A stretch of DNA of 64,000 bases from Yamagishiella unicocca (Eukaryota > Chlorophyta > Chlorophyceae > Chlamydomonadales > Volvocaceae), in contig BDSL01000029.1 in NCBI GenBank assembly GCA_003116995.1, positions 434,001 through 498,000 of the forward strand, in the 5' to 3' direction. The number at the start of each line of letters is the position of its first letter. The first letter of the stretch is position 1. The translations under genes were made by a program, and so were the position numbers. Below the pieces are notes generated by a model. It made no database searches. It saw only the letters and a program-made list of their open reading frames with translations, and was not told where the DNA came from. Shown in pieces: positions 23,200-34,300 of the stretch.

Positions 23200-26100
23200 T
23201 CAAACTAGCTTTAGATCCGCCACACCCTGGGCAGGTGGCCCGGCGCGGTTGCCGCCTGCAGCGCCTCCGGCCTCTACTCCCTCCGCAGACGCGTCCACGG
23301 CGGCGGCGGCACCCCAGTCAATCGCCTCCAGGCTCTTGTGGCTGTACCTCCCCGGCTGCCCTGCCCGCGGCGTGCTGTGACCAGTCGCTTGGCCGCAGTC
23401 CGCCAGCGACTGTGACGAGCAGCCGCGCACAGGGGTGCTGTGGGCCGACCCCGCCTCCTCGGGTATCGTAGCGCTCAGCTGAGCGAGCGCGTGCTGCCTG
23501 AACGAGGGGGGGGGCGGCATAAGGCCCCGTTTGAACGTCATGGGTAAACGCGGGGGGGCGAGGCGGGAAATTGGTCAGGGCTCTGAAGACCTAACACCGG
23601 GTGCAATGCCCTGCCACGTGTACGATGCCAAGTGCACGATGCCAAGTGCATGATGCCAAGTGCACGATGCCAAGTGCACGATGCCCAGTGCACGATGCCC
23701 AGTGCACGATGCCAAGTGCACGATGCACGATGCCAAGTGCACGATGCCAAGTGCACGATGCCAAGTGCACGATGCCAAGTGCACGATGCCAAGTGCACGA
23801 GGCCAAGTGCACGAGGCCAAGTGCACGAGGCCAAGTGCACGAGGCCAAGTGCACGATGGCCAAGTGTAAGATAGCCAAGTGTACGACGCCAGCCCCCTTG
23901 GGCAGAGGTGTCTGCAGCGAGAACCCCGTTGCTAGACATGGCCCCCGCGCGCAAGTCGCCGTACATAAGGCCTGGTTGATCGTGTCGTTGGCTCCCTGCC
24001 GTACCCCCGTGCCGCCACTCCTCCCTGCCGTGCCTCCTGCCGTACCCCCTGCCGCCACTCGTCCTGCCGTACCCCCGTGCCGCCACCCTCCCCGCCGTAC
24101 CCCCTGCCGCCACTCGTCCTGCCGTACCCCTGTGTCGCCACCCTCCCCGCCGTACCCCCGTGCCGCCACCCTCCCCGCCGTACCCCCGTGCCACCACCCT
24201 CCCTGCCGTACCCTCGTGCCGTCACCCTCCCTGCCGTACCTCCGTGCCGCCACCCCCCCTGCCATAACCCCGTGCCGCCACCCTCCCTGCCGTACCCTCG
24301 CGCCGCCAGGCCCCCTGCCGTACCGCGCATCCTTCCAAGCCCTGACAGCCCAAACCGCGGCGCCCTCGGCATCCTACTGTTGGCCGCCCCGCTGCCCCCA
24401 TGCCTACTGTTGGCCGCCCCGCTGCCCCCCATGCCTACTGTTGGCCGCCCCGCTGCCCCCCATGCCTACTGTTGGCCGCCCCGCTGCCCCCCATGCCTAC
24501 TGTTGGCCGCCCCGCTGCCCCCCATGCCTACTGTTGGCCGCCCCGCTGCCCCCCATGCCTACTGTTGGCCGCCCCGCTGCCCCCCATGCCTACTGTTGGC
24601 CGCCCCGCTGCCCCCCATGCCTACTGTTGGCCGCCCCGCTGCCCCCATGCCTACCTCATCGACGCAAGTATCAACCGGTCGTTTACACCGAGACTCTCGT
24701 TATCGTTACAATGCTGCTGCTGCTGCTGCTCCGACAGCTCGGCTCCGTCGCTGCTGCCGTGCTTATGCGCGCTCCCTGCGCCAGCCCCGGTGGTACCGGA
24801 CACCGTCGTCTCCTCTACCGGCCGCCGCCCGCTGCTGCTGCTGCCGCCCTCCACACCACCACCGTTGCCGTCCCCGTGCCCCTCCCCCGCTTGCTGCGCC
24901 TGCTGCCGGGTCCCGTTCCCGCTGCTGTTGCTGCCCCGCCGAAACTCCGTCGCCGCACTGGACGTCGTGAACGTCAGTGTGCGGTGCCCGTCCAGCGAGC
25001 GCCTGTAGGAGTTATGCGGGCTGAGCCCCGGTGGCTGCTGCACCCCCAACAGACAGTCGAAGGTGGCCCCCCGCGTGAGCGTCATAGGGCTGGGTCCCGT
25101 GCTGATATCCCGCAGGTCCAGGCTGGCGCAGCTGGGCGAGCAGCCGAAGCTGGAGTTGTCGTCCGGCGATCCGAAGGCGGCGTACGGGCCGTGCACCAGG
25201 TTGTAGCGCCGGTGCAGCTCGTTGCGGAACCGCTCGTGCTTCACCCCCGGAGGGCGGCTTTCCGCGAAGGCCGCCAGCGCCTCCTCCACGGTCAGGCCGC
25301 AGCACTCCACCAGGTAGCAGCAAACCACGAAGCCGGTGCGGTTGAAGCCTGGGGGGGGAGGGGAGGGGAGGGGAGAGGGGCAGGTGGAGGGGAGGGAGAG
25401 GGGGGTTGCGGGCGTGTGTGCTGCAGCAACGCCTGGCCCGGGGTGGGAGACAGTGAGAGGGTAGCGCTGCCAGCGGCCTCCCCAGAACACCCCACCACCA
25501 CCTCGCCCCAGAACGCCCTCCCACCACCTCGCCCCAGAACACTCTCCCACCACCTTCTCCGGGAATCTTCATCTGGACAGCGCGAGCTTTAGCTTGATCG
25601 GCCTCCAAGACGGCTGCTCGCAGTGCGGATCAGGCTCCAAGACGGCTGCTCGCAGTGCGGATCAGGCTGTCCACCCCACCACCACCGCACCGCCTCGTGC
25701 AGACCGCCCCCTGCCCCTCTGCCTCGGATTCTCTTATCAAACCCCCTGCCTCCCTGCCCCACAGCCCCCTGACGCCCGCGCCCCCCTCACCATACGCGCA
25801 GTGCACCGCAATGTACTCGTCCGGGTTGGCCGCCCAGAACCTCTTCACCACCGCCACCACCGTGTCCACGAACTCCGGCGGCGGCAGCTCCTTGGCCACC
25901 AGCTTGATGTGCGTGTAGTGCAGGTCGGGCGGGATGTCGGCGGTGTAGAGGCAGTCGTGGTTGGACAGGTCCAACAGGAGGCCCACCTTGCGGCCCAGTG
26001 CCGCCTGCTGAGCCACCACCTCCGGCACCGTCAGCCGGTGCTTGGGCTGGGAGGGGAGCGACCAGTTGTCCAGGATCTCGGCACTCAGAGGGGTCTGGAG

Positions 26101-26867
26101 GGGACAGAGGGGGAACGGGGATTTGTCGCTTGAGACGATGGGGCCGAGAGGGCCGGACGTCACCCCCGGCTCCCACCGAGCGGCACATCCCTCCTGGCTA
26201 CGCCCCTCCTTCCGTCGTGTAACCGGTCTTTATGCCACCCCCCCTGTTCCGCTATGCCACATCCTATGCCATGCCGATCCCTGTTGTGTCCACGGGTGTT
26301 CTCGCCCCCCCCAGAGCCCTTGTAACCTCCCCCAGAGCCCTTTGGCAGTCATCGCGCCGATCCGGCCACCGCATAAGGCCCTCGCAGCACACCGCAACGG
26401 CCACGCAACGACCTCCCTGCGGCGCCACCCGGCGCGGGCCGGGGGCCGCAGGCGCCAGCGGCCGCCCTCCCTCCCTCCCGCGTCGCTTCCACGGGGTTCC
26501 TCTTCCCCGCTTCCACGGAATACCTCCCTCCCCCCCGCGTCGCTTCCACGGGGTTCTACGCGACCCTCCTGTGCCGCCTGGTGCCACACCTTCATGGGGA
26601 TGAACTTCGTGGGCAGCACCTGCGACCCCACCGAAGCGTAGTCGCCCCACTTCTGCAGCTTGGTCAGCACCGTGGGCACGCTGACCGGCGACCTTTTGCG
26701 CATACTGCCAGAGGCCCGCACCGCGCCCTTGCTGCTGGCCGCAACCCCCGGCTCCTGTCCGGCATCATGATCGGGCTCCTGCTCGGATTCCTGCTCTTGG
26801 TCCGGCTCCTGCTCCTGGGCCTCCTCCTCGCCGTCCTCCAGCAGCTCCGGCTGTCCGGGGTACCAGC
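23200..26867 (-). CDS. Cysteine phosphatase of the mRNA-capping RNA 5'-triphosphatase type, no guanylyltransferase domain seen
   Basis: Four exons fit in phase: 26590-26867, 25791-26094, 24655-25348 and 23200-23497 (about 524 aa). The catalytic loop reads HCAYGFNRTGF, the CX5R motif in the form typical of the triphosphatase half of metazoan and plant capping enzymes. The intron at 25349-25790 splits this loop. Upstream, KWGDYASVGSQVLPTKFIPMK and KVGLLLDLSNHDCLY match the start of that domain; downstream, AFAESRPPGVKHERFRNELH matches its end. Known members remove the gamma-phosphate of nascent mRNA. The remaining 300 or so residues are Ser/Gly/Gln-rich and look disordered, and I find no KxDG guanylyltransferase motif. 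A Glu/Gln-rich acidic stretch precedes the domain. The 5' end is unresolved: the exon may start at the acceptor at 26868-26869 or run on to an ATG at 27039. Candidate upstream exons at 27184-27300 have weak donors. Confidence 0.85.
23621..23890. repeat. 14-bp minisatellite in the last intron of the phosphatase gene
   Basis: About 19 copies of ACGATGCCAAGTGC (variants ACGAGGCC and ATGATGCC) are arranged head to tail. 14 is not a multiple of 3, so every frame stays open and produces artefact ORFs. Confidence 0.92.
24000..24325. repeat. About 28-bp minisatellite in the same intron
   Basis: Roughly 11 diverged copies of a 28-bp unit built from CGTACCCCCGTGCCGCCA and CCCTCCCTGC. It lies between the 14-bp and 31-bp arrays. 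Confidence 0.88.
24377..24655. repeat. 31-bp minisatellite starting at the splice donor of the phosphatase gene
   Basis: Nine nearly identical copies of a 31-bp unit (TGTTGGCCGCCCCGCT, a C run, then ATGCCTAC). Read in the gene's direction, every unit contains GTAGGCATGG. The donor used at 24653-24654 is the copy at the array edge, so the repeat multiplies a splice-donor-like sequence. Confidence 0.92.
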
Positions 26868-27730
26868 CTACTCGCCAGCAGCGGAGCCAACACGCCAGGC
26901 GGAGAGGGAGTGGAAGGTGGCCATAGGGGTGGGGAATGGGGGCAGCGATGGTCTTGGCATGCAGGGGCGGTAGTCTAGCGGGCAGCACTGCACCCGAAGC
27001 AAGGCAGAGGCGGATACGAAGCGACCTCCCAGCGCGCAAGGATCACATGTCAGGCAATGGCTAACCGTCACGTGGAAGAAGCTGCAGCATGGCTGAACGG
27101 ATTGGGATTGCGCTGAAATGGCTTCAACGTCTAGCCGCGAAGCGATAACATGTGTGACGTCCAGAACCCAAAGCAGGGGCTTCGAGCGTTATGGGCATGC
27201 AGATAAGCATGAACTCGCCTGGATCAATGTCCACATCGGTGACAAACGCCTTCTTGCCAGACATTGCGTTGCCCACGCACCACCTTGGGCGAGCACACTG
27301 GTCGAGGTCGATCCCCTCCTCCCCACCGCTACATTCGGAACGAGAACCTTTGTTGCTTGATTGCAAAAACAGCAGGCGCGAACACAGCTGCCCCGGGTAA
27401 CCCGCAGGCGCCCGTCTGGCCGCCGCTCACGGCCGACAAGAATGTAAACCAAGTCTATCGCATACGTGTAATAATCAAGTCGTATATGCTTTCCTTGCGA
27501 GCTACAGTGCGTCACTTGGCGAGCAGGGTCGATCAAGCCGATTCTACAAATAGTGTACGCATCGCTATTGTGTGTGTTATGCTTTACGTATTTCTATTTT
27601 GCCGTGGAAATCGGCTTGGCGAGCTGATCTGAGCATGAGGGTTTTCAGGCGATGATGATCGGCCTCTTGGTCGTGCCACAGCTTGATATATCAAATTACT
27701 GCTTCTAAAAGTAGGTTGTAGATCGCCATC
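26868..27730. other. Divergent promoter region between phosphatase and PTGES2-like genes
   Basis: The two genes point away from each other here. The left part may hold unresolved 5' exons of the phosphatase gene. A minus-strand ORF starting with ATG at 27264 (MSGKKAFVTDVDIDPGEF...) looks protein-like but lacks a good donor. The right part (about 27400-27730) is AT-richer and is the likely promoter of the PTGES2-like gene. Confidence 0.5.
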
Positions 27731-30008
27731 ATGAGCTCCACAGGCGCCCTTCGCAGGCTGCCATCGCTGCTGATGGCACAGCACTGCCACCGAGCTGCAG
27801 CTGGTGTCCATGCAGCTGCGTCTATAAGGCTTATTCATACCGGGTACGATGCCAAGCTTGTTGTCGCCCTCGCTCCTGTGGTTGCTGATGGCTCCACGAC
27901 ACTCATCGCCGACACAAACCTGTGCAGGACTCTAGATAAGCAGCATGCTGGCGGCAGCAGGCAAAATGGTGCGATCGCGGCTGCAGCGGCTATTCTGGGC
28001 GTGGGGGCAGCGGCGACTGCCAGTGGACACCTAGGCGCCAGCGCTGCCGACGCACCGACGCCTATTGAGGTAGGTCCCCAGCTACGCACCCGCCGCCCGG
28101 TCACCCAGCTCCGGCCTTTCTCCCGGCCTTGAAGCGACGTGCACCACAACGCGGTGCCCTTCCAGGTGGTAGCCGACCCGTATGCACGGCCGGCGGAGTC
28201 GCACCCTCTGCCCTCCAGCATCGTCTTGTACCAGTACGAGGTCTGCCCCTACTGCTGCAAGGTTCGCGCCTTCCTAGACTACTACAAGGTGCGGCACCTC
28301 CCCGCCGACACCGCACCCGTGCCTGTATGTGTTAGGTCAGGGTTGACCGGGAGTGGAGCTGCTTATAGTGTTCAAGCCTCCGTACTTACAAGGCCCGCTT
28401 GTGGTCACTTGGCTGGGCGGCGGCACCGTCAGGGAGCGCCCTCCACGGCCCTCGCGCGCGCTTAATTACGCGGCCGCCGCCGACTAAACTGCGATCTGCC
28501 CGTTGCAAAACTCGCACTCATTTCATTCATGCGCGTGGAGCTAGCCCCGCGTCGTCGTACGCCTGTCCTGCCACGTGGCCCCTCACACAACCGCACGCGC
28601 TCGCGCTCGAGGCGCACGTGGCGATGTGTCGTACCGGGATGCACCGCATGCTCTTGGGGCGTGGGGGCGACCCAGGCGCGACTGGGTTGGTGCCGCCCAC
28701 GAGCTGGGCTGCTACCGCTGGTCAGCGAAATGAGGGGCAGCAAGGGGCTAGGCCAGTCAGGCATACTGGCAGGTCGTGGGACATACCGGCCATGGGACCC
28801 GGCACGTCCTGCTCGCGCCGGTCCTCTGCTCCGCGACCTCCCTAGCGGCTGCGCCACATCACAACCCTCCTCCCTCGCCTCCGCCTCCGCCTCCGCCAGC
28901 TGCCGTACACCATCGTGGAGGTGAACCCGCTCACCAAGGGCGAGCTCAAGTGGAGCAGCTACAAGAAGGTGCCGGTGGTGAAGCTGGATGGCGAGGTGGT
29001 GGCGGACAGCTCGGCCATCATGACCCGCCTCGCGACCGACGTGGCGGCCGCGAGGCCGCCGGCGCCGGCGGCGCCGGCCCCCCCGCCCGCGTCCACCTCC
29101 CAGCCGGTGCCCGCGAAGCGCAGCGGCTGGTCGTTCTGGGGCAGCAGCGGCAGCGCTGACGTGGCGGCCGCGAAGGACCAAGAAGCGGCGGCGGCGGCGC
29201 CAGTGGCGGCGGCGGCGGCGCCGCCAGCAGTTGCTGGCGGGGTGGTGGCGGAGGAGGTCCGGTGGCGCAAGTGGGTGGACGAGAAGCTCGTCAAGGTGCT
29301 GACGGCCAACATCTACCGCAACTGGGAGTGAGTCGGGTGGCGGAGGGGCGGGGAAGGGGGGGCGGTTTAGAGCCGGCACAGGGCTCCAGGGAGGAGGTTG
29401 TATCGCGTTGTGGCTGTATCGCGTTTCACCGGCATACCACCGGTGTGCTCAAAGCGTGTCAGGGGCGTCGTGGGGCGCGACGGCTTCAGCTCATGAGTCG
29501 TCATGGCGTCCGAGTGAATAATTGAACACTGTCGGGGCGAAGGAACACTGCCGGGGCGAGCTCTGCCGCCCTGCCGGTACCTGTGCCTCCCGAGCATGAT
29601 CGGCCTGCCGCCTGCCGCAGTGAGTCAGTGGAGACCTTCAAATACATCTCGGAGCAGACCGGATGGAGCTGGGGCGGCCGCGAGCTGGCGCGCTGGGCGG
29701 GCGCGGTGATGATGTGGCAGGTGGGCAAGCGCATGCCGGCAAAGTACGGCATCGAGGGCGATCTGCGCGTGGCGCTGTACGACACCGCCAACGACTTTGT
29801 GGACAACGCGCTGCGCGGGCGGCGCTTCGCCGGCGGCGACGCGCCCGACCTGTCAGACATCGCCGCCTTCGGGGTGATCCGGGCGGTGCGGCAGACGGGC
29901 GCCTTCCGGGACCTCATGGCCAACTCGCGACTGGCGCCGTGGTTTGCGGCGATGGAGGAGGCGGTGGGGGGCAGTGCGTGCCTCAACCTGCCGCCGCATG
30001 CTGCCTAG
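27731..30008 (+). CDS. PTGES2-like: Prostaglandin E synthase 2-like protein (glutaredoxin-GST fold)
   Basis: Four exons in phase: 27731-28069, 28166-28288, 28900-29327 and 29621-30008 (425 aa; human PTGES2 is 377 aa). The N-terminal 110 residues are Ala-rich, with a hydrophobic stretch near 79-100 that could target or anchor the protein to an organelle. The thioredoxin/glutaredoxin-like part starts at LYQYEVCPYCCKVRAFLDYY with the CPYC pair (about Cys140 and Cys143). It continues with LPYTIVEVNPLTKGE and KVPVVKLDGE plus DSSAIM. An Ala/Pro-rich insert of about 90 residues interrupts the fold before VRWRKWVDEKLVKVLTANIY. The last exon holds the helical GST C-terminal domain (DLSDIAAFGVIRAVRQTGAF). 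In animals the family binds heme and glutathione; the algal substrate is unknown and prostaglandin synthesis should not be assumed. Confidence 0.92.
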
Positions 30009-31335
30009 GTGGGCACGAGAGGAAACCCGTGGACTAGGTGGGCACGGCTTTCGGGGTTTGCAAAAAAGCGCCAGTTACTAGACGTGGGAACTGTAGCTGG
30101 CCCGGCCGGAGGGGTGCGTGACTGAAAAATACAAAAAATGGGCTTCATGGGGCTTGACTGTTGTTGTTGACTCCAGGGCTAGCCGGCGGGGGCTGCTTTG
30201 ATGAAGCGGGTAGCGGGGTTTGCTTGCGCGAGCGGGGGCGTGTTTACTGGGTGGAGCACTGTCAAGGAAGGGCGTCGGGCACCGGCCTGTTGCGGCCGCG
30301 GCATGGTGGCTGTGCAGCTTGGGGCGGGGGGAGGGGACGTAGTAGGAGCCACGAGGGACAGAGTGGACTGCGTCAAGTATGTGGTGGGGACGGTCGATGT
30401 TGGCAGCGCGCTGTGCGGCCGCTGGTTTCGGTGCACGGTCTGCGGGCTCTTTTGCGAGGGCCGCGGTCCCAAGGCCGTCGTTGCCACATTACTATCGCTG
30501 TAAGCAGTATCGCGGACGACCACGTTTTCAAGCGCCTGGAGATTGGCTGGTTGGGGCGGGAGTAGGTGGGAGGGGCTGGGTGATGGTTTGGAGGTTTTCA
30601 CGGCAAGGGTTGGACGGCTGGGACATCTTGCTACGGCTGCGCTATAAGTGGAAGTGGCAACGCCACCGGATAGGAACGGTAGTAGCCAGCACGCTGTTAC
30701 CTCGGCTGCAGGTCTTTCGCTTTCCAGCTCTCGGCTACAGGACTCGCTCCGTTGCCTGGGAGCGGCTCAAACAGCCCGCGTTGCGGAAGGGGGGGGCCAG
30801 CGTCTGGTACATCTGTTAGTACGACTGCACAACCGCCTGATCGGCCGCACACAATATATCTTCATAGCCAGACACGGCCTGTTGGCTGGGCGTCAACGAG
30901 CTAGCGTCGGCTGCAGGTGTGCCGGCGGTGTGACTCCTGGCGGAACCCTGCTCGGCCCTTTGGTATTCCTGGGTATCCCGTTCCTTCCCGTTTTCGGTCC
31001 CTACGAAGCCCTTACGAATCAGCAGTGCAGATGCGAACTCCCCACTGCATATGCGTCAAGTATGGATAAAGGTCAGCTTCGCGTGACTGCGACTCATGTC
31101 AACATGTAAGATTACACAGAATGCTCCGAGGTCAATGTACGGCGGTCAATGCCGTTGGTAATCAACTAGACGAGCCAAACCCGTTGCCAGGTATTTGGCG
31201 CCGTCATTGGAAGCTTTGCGTTTTATTACTGCGTAGTATATTTTTTATCTCTGCCAAGTGCGTGTGAAGGTAGTATTCCCGCAAGTTTGTTCCCGCAAGT
31301 TGGCAGCTAGTAGCTAATAGCGCGTCGCTTGCAGT
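30009..31335. other. 3' UTR of the PTGES2-like gene, then promoter of the next gene
   Basis: A repeat-family fragment with GAGAGGAAACCCGTGG lies at 30014-30030, just after the stop. The poly(A) signal is at 30499-30503. From about 31040 to 31330 the sequence is AT-rich, as expected for promoter and 5' UTR of the gene starting at 31336. No supported ORF was found. Confidence 0.55.
30499..30503 (+). terminator. TGTAA polyadenylation signal, PTGES2-like gene
   Basis: It lies about 490 nt after the stop codon, the first plus-strand TGTAA I find downstream. Confidence 0.55.
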
Positions 31336-34300
31336 ATGCAAGACGGCGGCGCTAATGTTTTCGAGGCCTTGCCTCCAGTTGCTGCACCACCTCCCTTAGC
31401 AGCACCTTCACCTCCAACAGCGACACCAAATACTGACGATGGAGTGGCTGTGGTTGCAGCCAGTACTGCTATACCACCGCCAGCCTCTGCAACTGCTCAG
31501 ACAGCTCCAAGCCCAGCGCCAGTGCAAATTGCTCCTACATCATCGATGCCGCCCCCAAACCCGCAAACCACGGCGACTACTCCTACAGGCCCTGGACCAC
31601 TTATGTCTCACGGATCTCTACAGCAGGTGGGAAGGGTGCATAGGCCTTTACTTTTTGTAAAACAGGTGGGCGCAGCGAAAGCGGAAAATGTTCCCGAGTT
31701 GTATAAAAAACGCTTCAGCATGACCCTTTCTAGAAGGCTTCCTTTCGCCAATCAATTATAGGCGGGCATTACGTGTCTGTGTTGTGGCCCGAACCCTAAC
31801 CAGGCCTACCAGGACCCCATCTGTGGGTACCTGCTTCAAGACCCCTCCTTCGTGGCGGCTGTGAAGAGGCAGGACGTGGGGCTAGCAGCTGCGGCTGCCT
31901 CGAAAATCATAAAGGTGCGCGCGCGCGGGTCCTTGGCTATGCTCCACGGGTCGCTGTCCTGCCCCCATCCCTCAACCCACACATCCCCATACCCTCCTCC
32001 CAAGCCCCCACTGCTCCCCGACGGCTTGAGCCCTCGCTTGTGCCGGTCCGTGCCTCCTGCCCCGTATGCTCCGCCGCTTCCCCTCCCCCCTCGAGTTCGT
32101 TTTTTCTCGCATCCACGGGTCTTCCTCGAAACCCTCCCCCCTCGAGTTCCTGCCCTCCGTTTCCTATGTCGTGTAACCCGGCCTACTCCCCCTCCCCCCG
32201 CCCGCAGCTCAACCTGCATGCCATCATGGCCCGCATCAAGCCGCAGCAGAACGCGGCGATGGCTTCCATCATGTCCGGCGGCCCCAACCCGCACCCGGGG
32301 CCCCAACCCGGGGCCCCCCCCGGGCCGCTGTACGCCGGAGCCGCTGCTGCTGCCGCTGCTGCCGCCGGGGCCGGGGCCGGGGTCCTCCCGGCCCCTCTGC
32401 CGGGCTTCCCGGGGCTGGTCGGGCCCCCCGGGGTGGTCCAGCAGGGCGAGCGGCGGCTGTCGGACTCGGACCCGGACCTCCGCTTCAAGCGCGGGGGCAG
32501 CTGCGAGCCGGGGGGCGACCTGGCGGGCGGCGCGGGGCGAGTGAGGGAGCTGCGGAGGGGCGACTGGTGCGGCTGGGGGGGGGGCAAGATGGAGGGAGGC
32601 GGCGGAGCAGGAAGGGGCGGGCGTGGCCGGAGCAGGAGGGGGCGGGGGGGGGAGGTGTTATATTCGCGAATCCACGGCCGACAAATTGAAGGGCGGGGGG
32701 GTATCTGGGGTTGCGAGGAAGACCCGTGGGTGCGAGAATGGATTGGGGTGGGGGGTATCTGGGGTGGGTATGGCACTGGAGCCCCCTGATCAGAGGCCGG
32801 GCGGGGCGACAGGTCGACGCATTCGGAGGGGCTGAGCAACTCAGCTCGGGGGGGTGGGTTCGAGGAAGACCCGTGGATGCCAGAAAAACCGTTTAGAACA
32901 GACGTTTTGTGATGCATGCTGGAGGGTGGGTGGGTGGGCGGGGGCGGGTGGGGGCGGGTGGCGAGCGCTCCATTGCCTGGCCCGCATCGTACCGATAGTT
33001 GCCTTCCTCCGGGCAGACTGGCAGCTCCCCCCTCCCTGTCCCGCCCAGGGTCATCATACGCAGCGCCAACAAGAGCACGGACCCTGAGCTGCTGGGGCAG
33101 GACGCCTGGGTCGCGAGGGTGGAGCACAACGGCTGGGTGGAGCTGCAGGTGCCCAAGCTAGGTGAGCGGGGGGAGGCTCCAGGGGGGTGGCGAGGAGACC
33201 CTCCAAGGGGGCCTCCAGGGGGGGGTGGCGAGAAGACCCAACGGGGGGCTCCAGGGGGGGGCCGAGAAGACCCGGTTACATGACATAGGGAACGGAGGGC
33301 TGAAGCAGTTTTTAAGGTCGGGGGGGACAGGAGGGGGCCCCTTTCCTGCCCCCCCTTGCGCCACCCGCCGACCCTGTCCGGCGTAGCCAGCCCCTCCCCC
33401 TCCCCCACGCACCTAAGCTAACCGAACTGCCAACCGCATACACAACTTCCAACCGCCCTCCCTCCCCTCAGGGCGCACCGTGAAGCTCCAGCAGCGCTAC
33501 CTGCAGCTCATACCCCCGCAGCACCCCGCGGTGGTGCTGGGGCCGGGGCCGCAGCCGGTGGGGGCACCGCCGCCCAGCCGCCGCGCCACGTCGGACGCGG
33601 GCGGCATGGGGCCGCCGGGTGTGCCGTACATGGACGAGCAAGGCCGGCCGTACAAGCGGCCGCAGCTGGACCCGTCGGTGCGGCCTGCGCTGCCTCCTGA
33701 GGCGCTGCCGCCCGCCCGGGGTGAGGCTCCCCGTGCGTGTTTCTGGAGGGACTTGAAAGAGTAGGCTCGCTCCATCTTGCCCGCCCCAGCACGTTACCCC
33801 TACTGCCCCAGCACGTTACCCCTACTCTTCCTCTCCACGGTTGCGCCCATTTCTTATTTGTTGTTCCCCGCGCTCTCCAGCGTCTAGACGCAGACCGGGT
33901 CTCCGTGGCTCGTTTTACGTGGCGCGGCTCGCGCCGACCCGCGATACCCGCCTCACCGATACCACCACCTGGAGCTCCCGCGACCTCCTCACTCCCGCTC
34001 CATAACCTCCTCCCTCCCTTGACCGCCCCACCGCTTGCCTCCTAATACACACGGGCCTTCCTCACAATACCGGTAGCTCCCCCCGCCCCCGGCCGTGGAT
34101 TCGCGGATTGTGTTTTATCCCCCCTCCCCCGCCACGTCCGCCTCATCCTCCACCCCCAGTGGCATCCACCCCCGGCCGCGGCGGCAGCTCCCGCATCAGG
34201 GACATCATCCGGGCCATCCGTCGGGAGCTGCTGGCCGTGGAGGAGTCGGTGCCCTGGAACTGCGTGGTGCCCTCGTGGAAGAACGTAAGGCCCGGCTGGC

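Noticed and set aside
23621..24655. CRISPR-like regular arrays
   Set aside because: Units are contiguous with no unique spacers, and they lie in a eukaryotic intron: minisatellites, not CRISPR.
23601..25592. 663-codon plus-strand ORF
   Set aside because: It runs through three minisatellites and antisense to the phosphatase exons; the repeats explain its openness.
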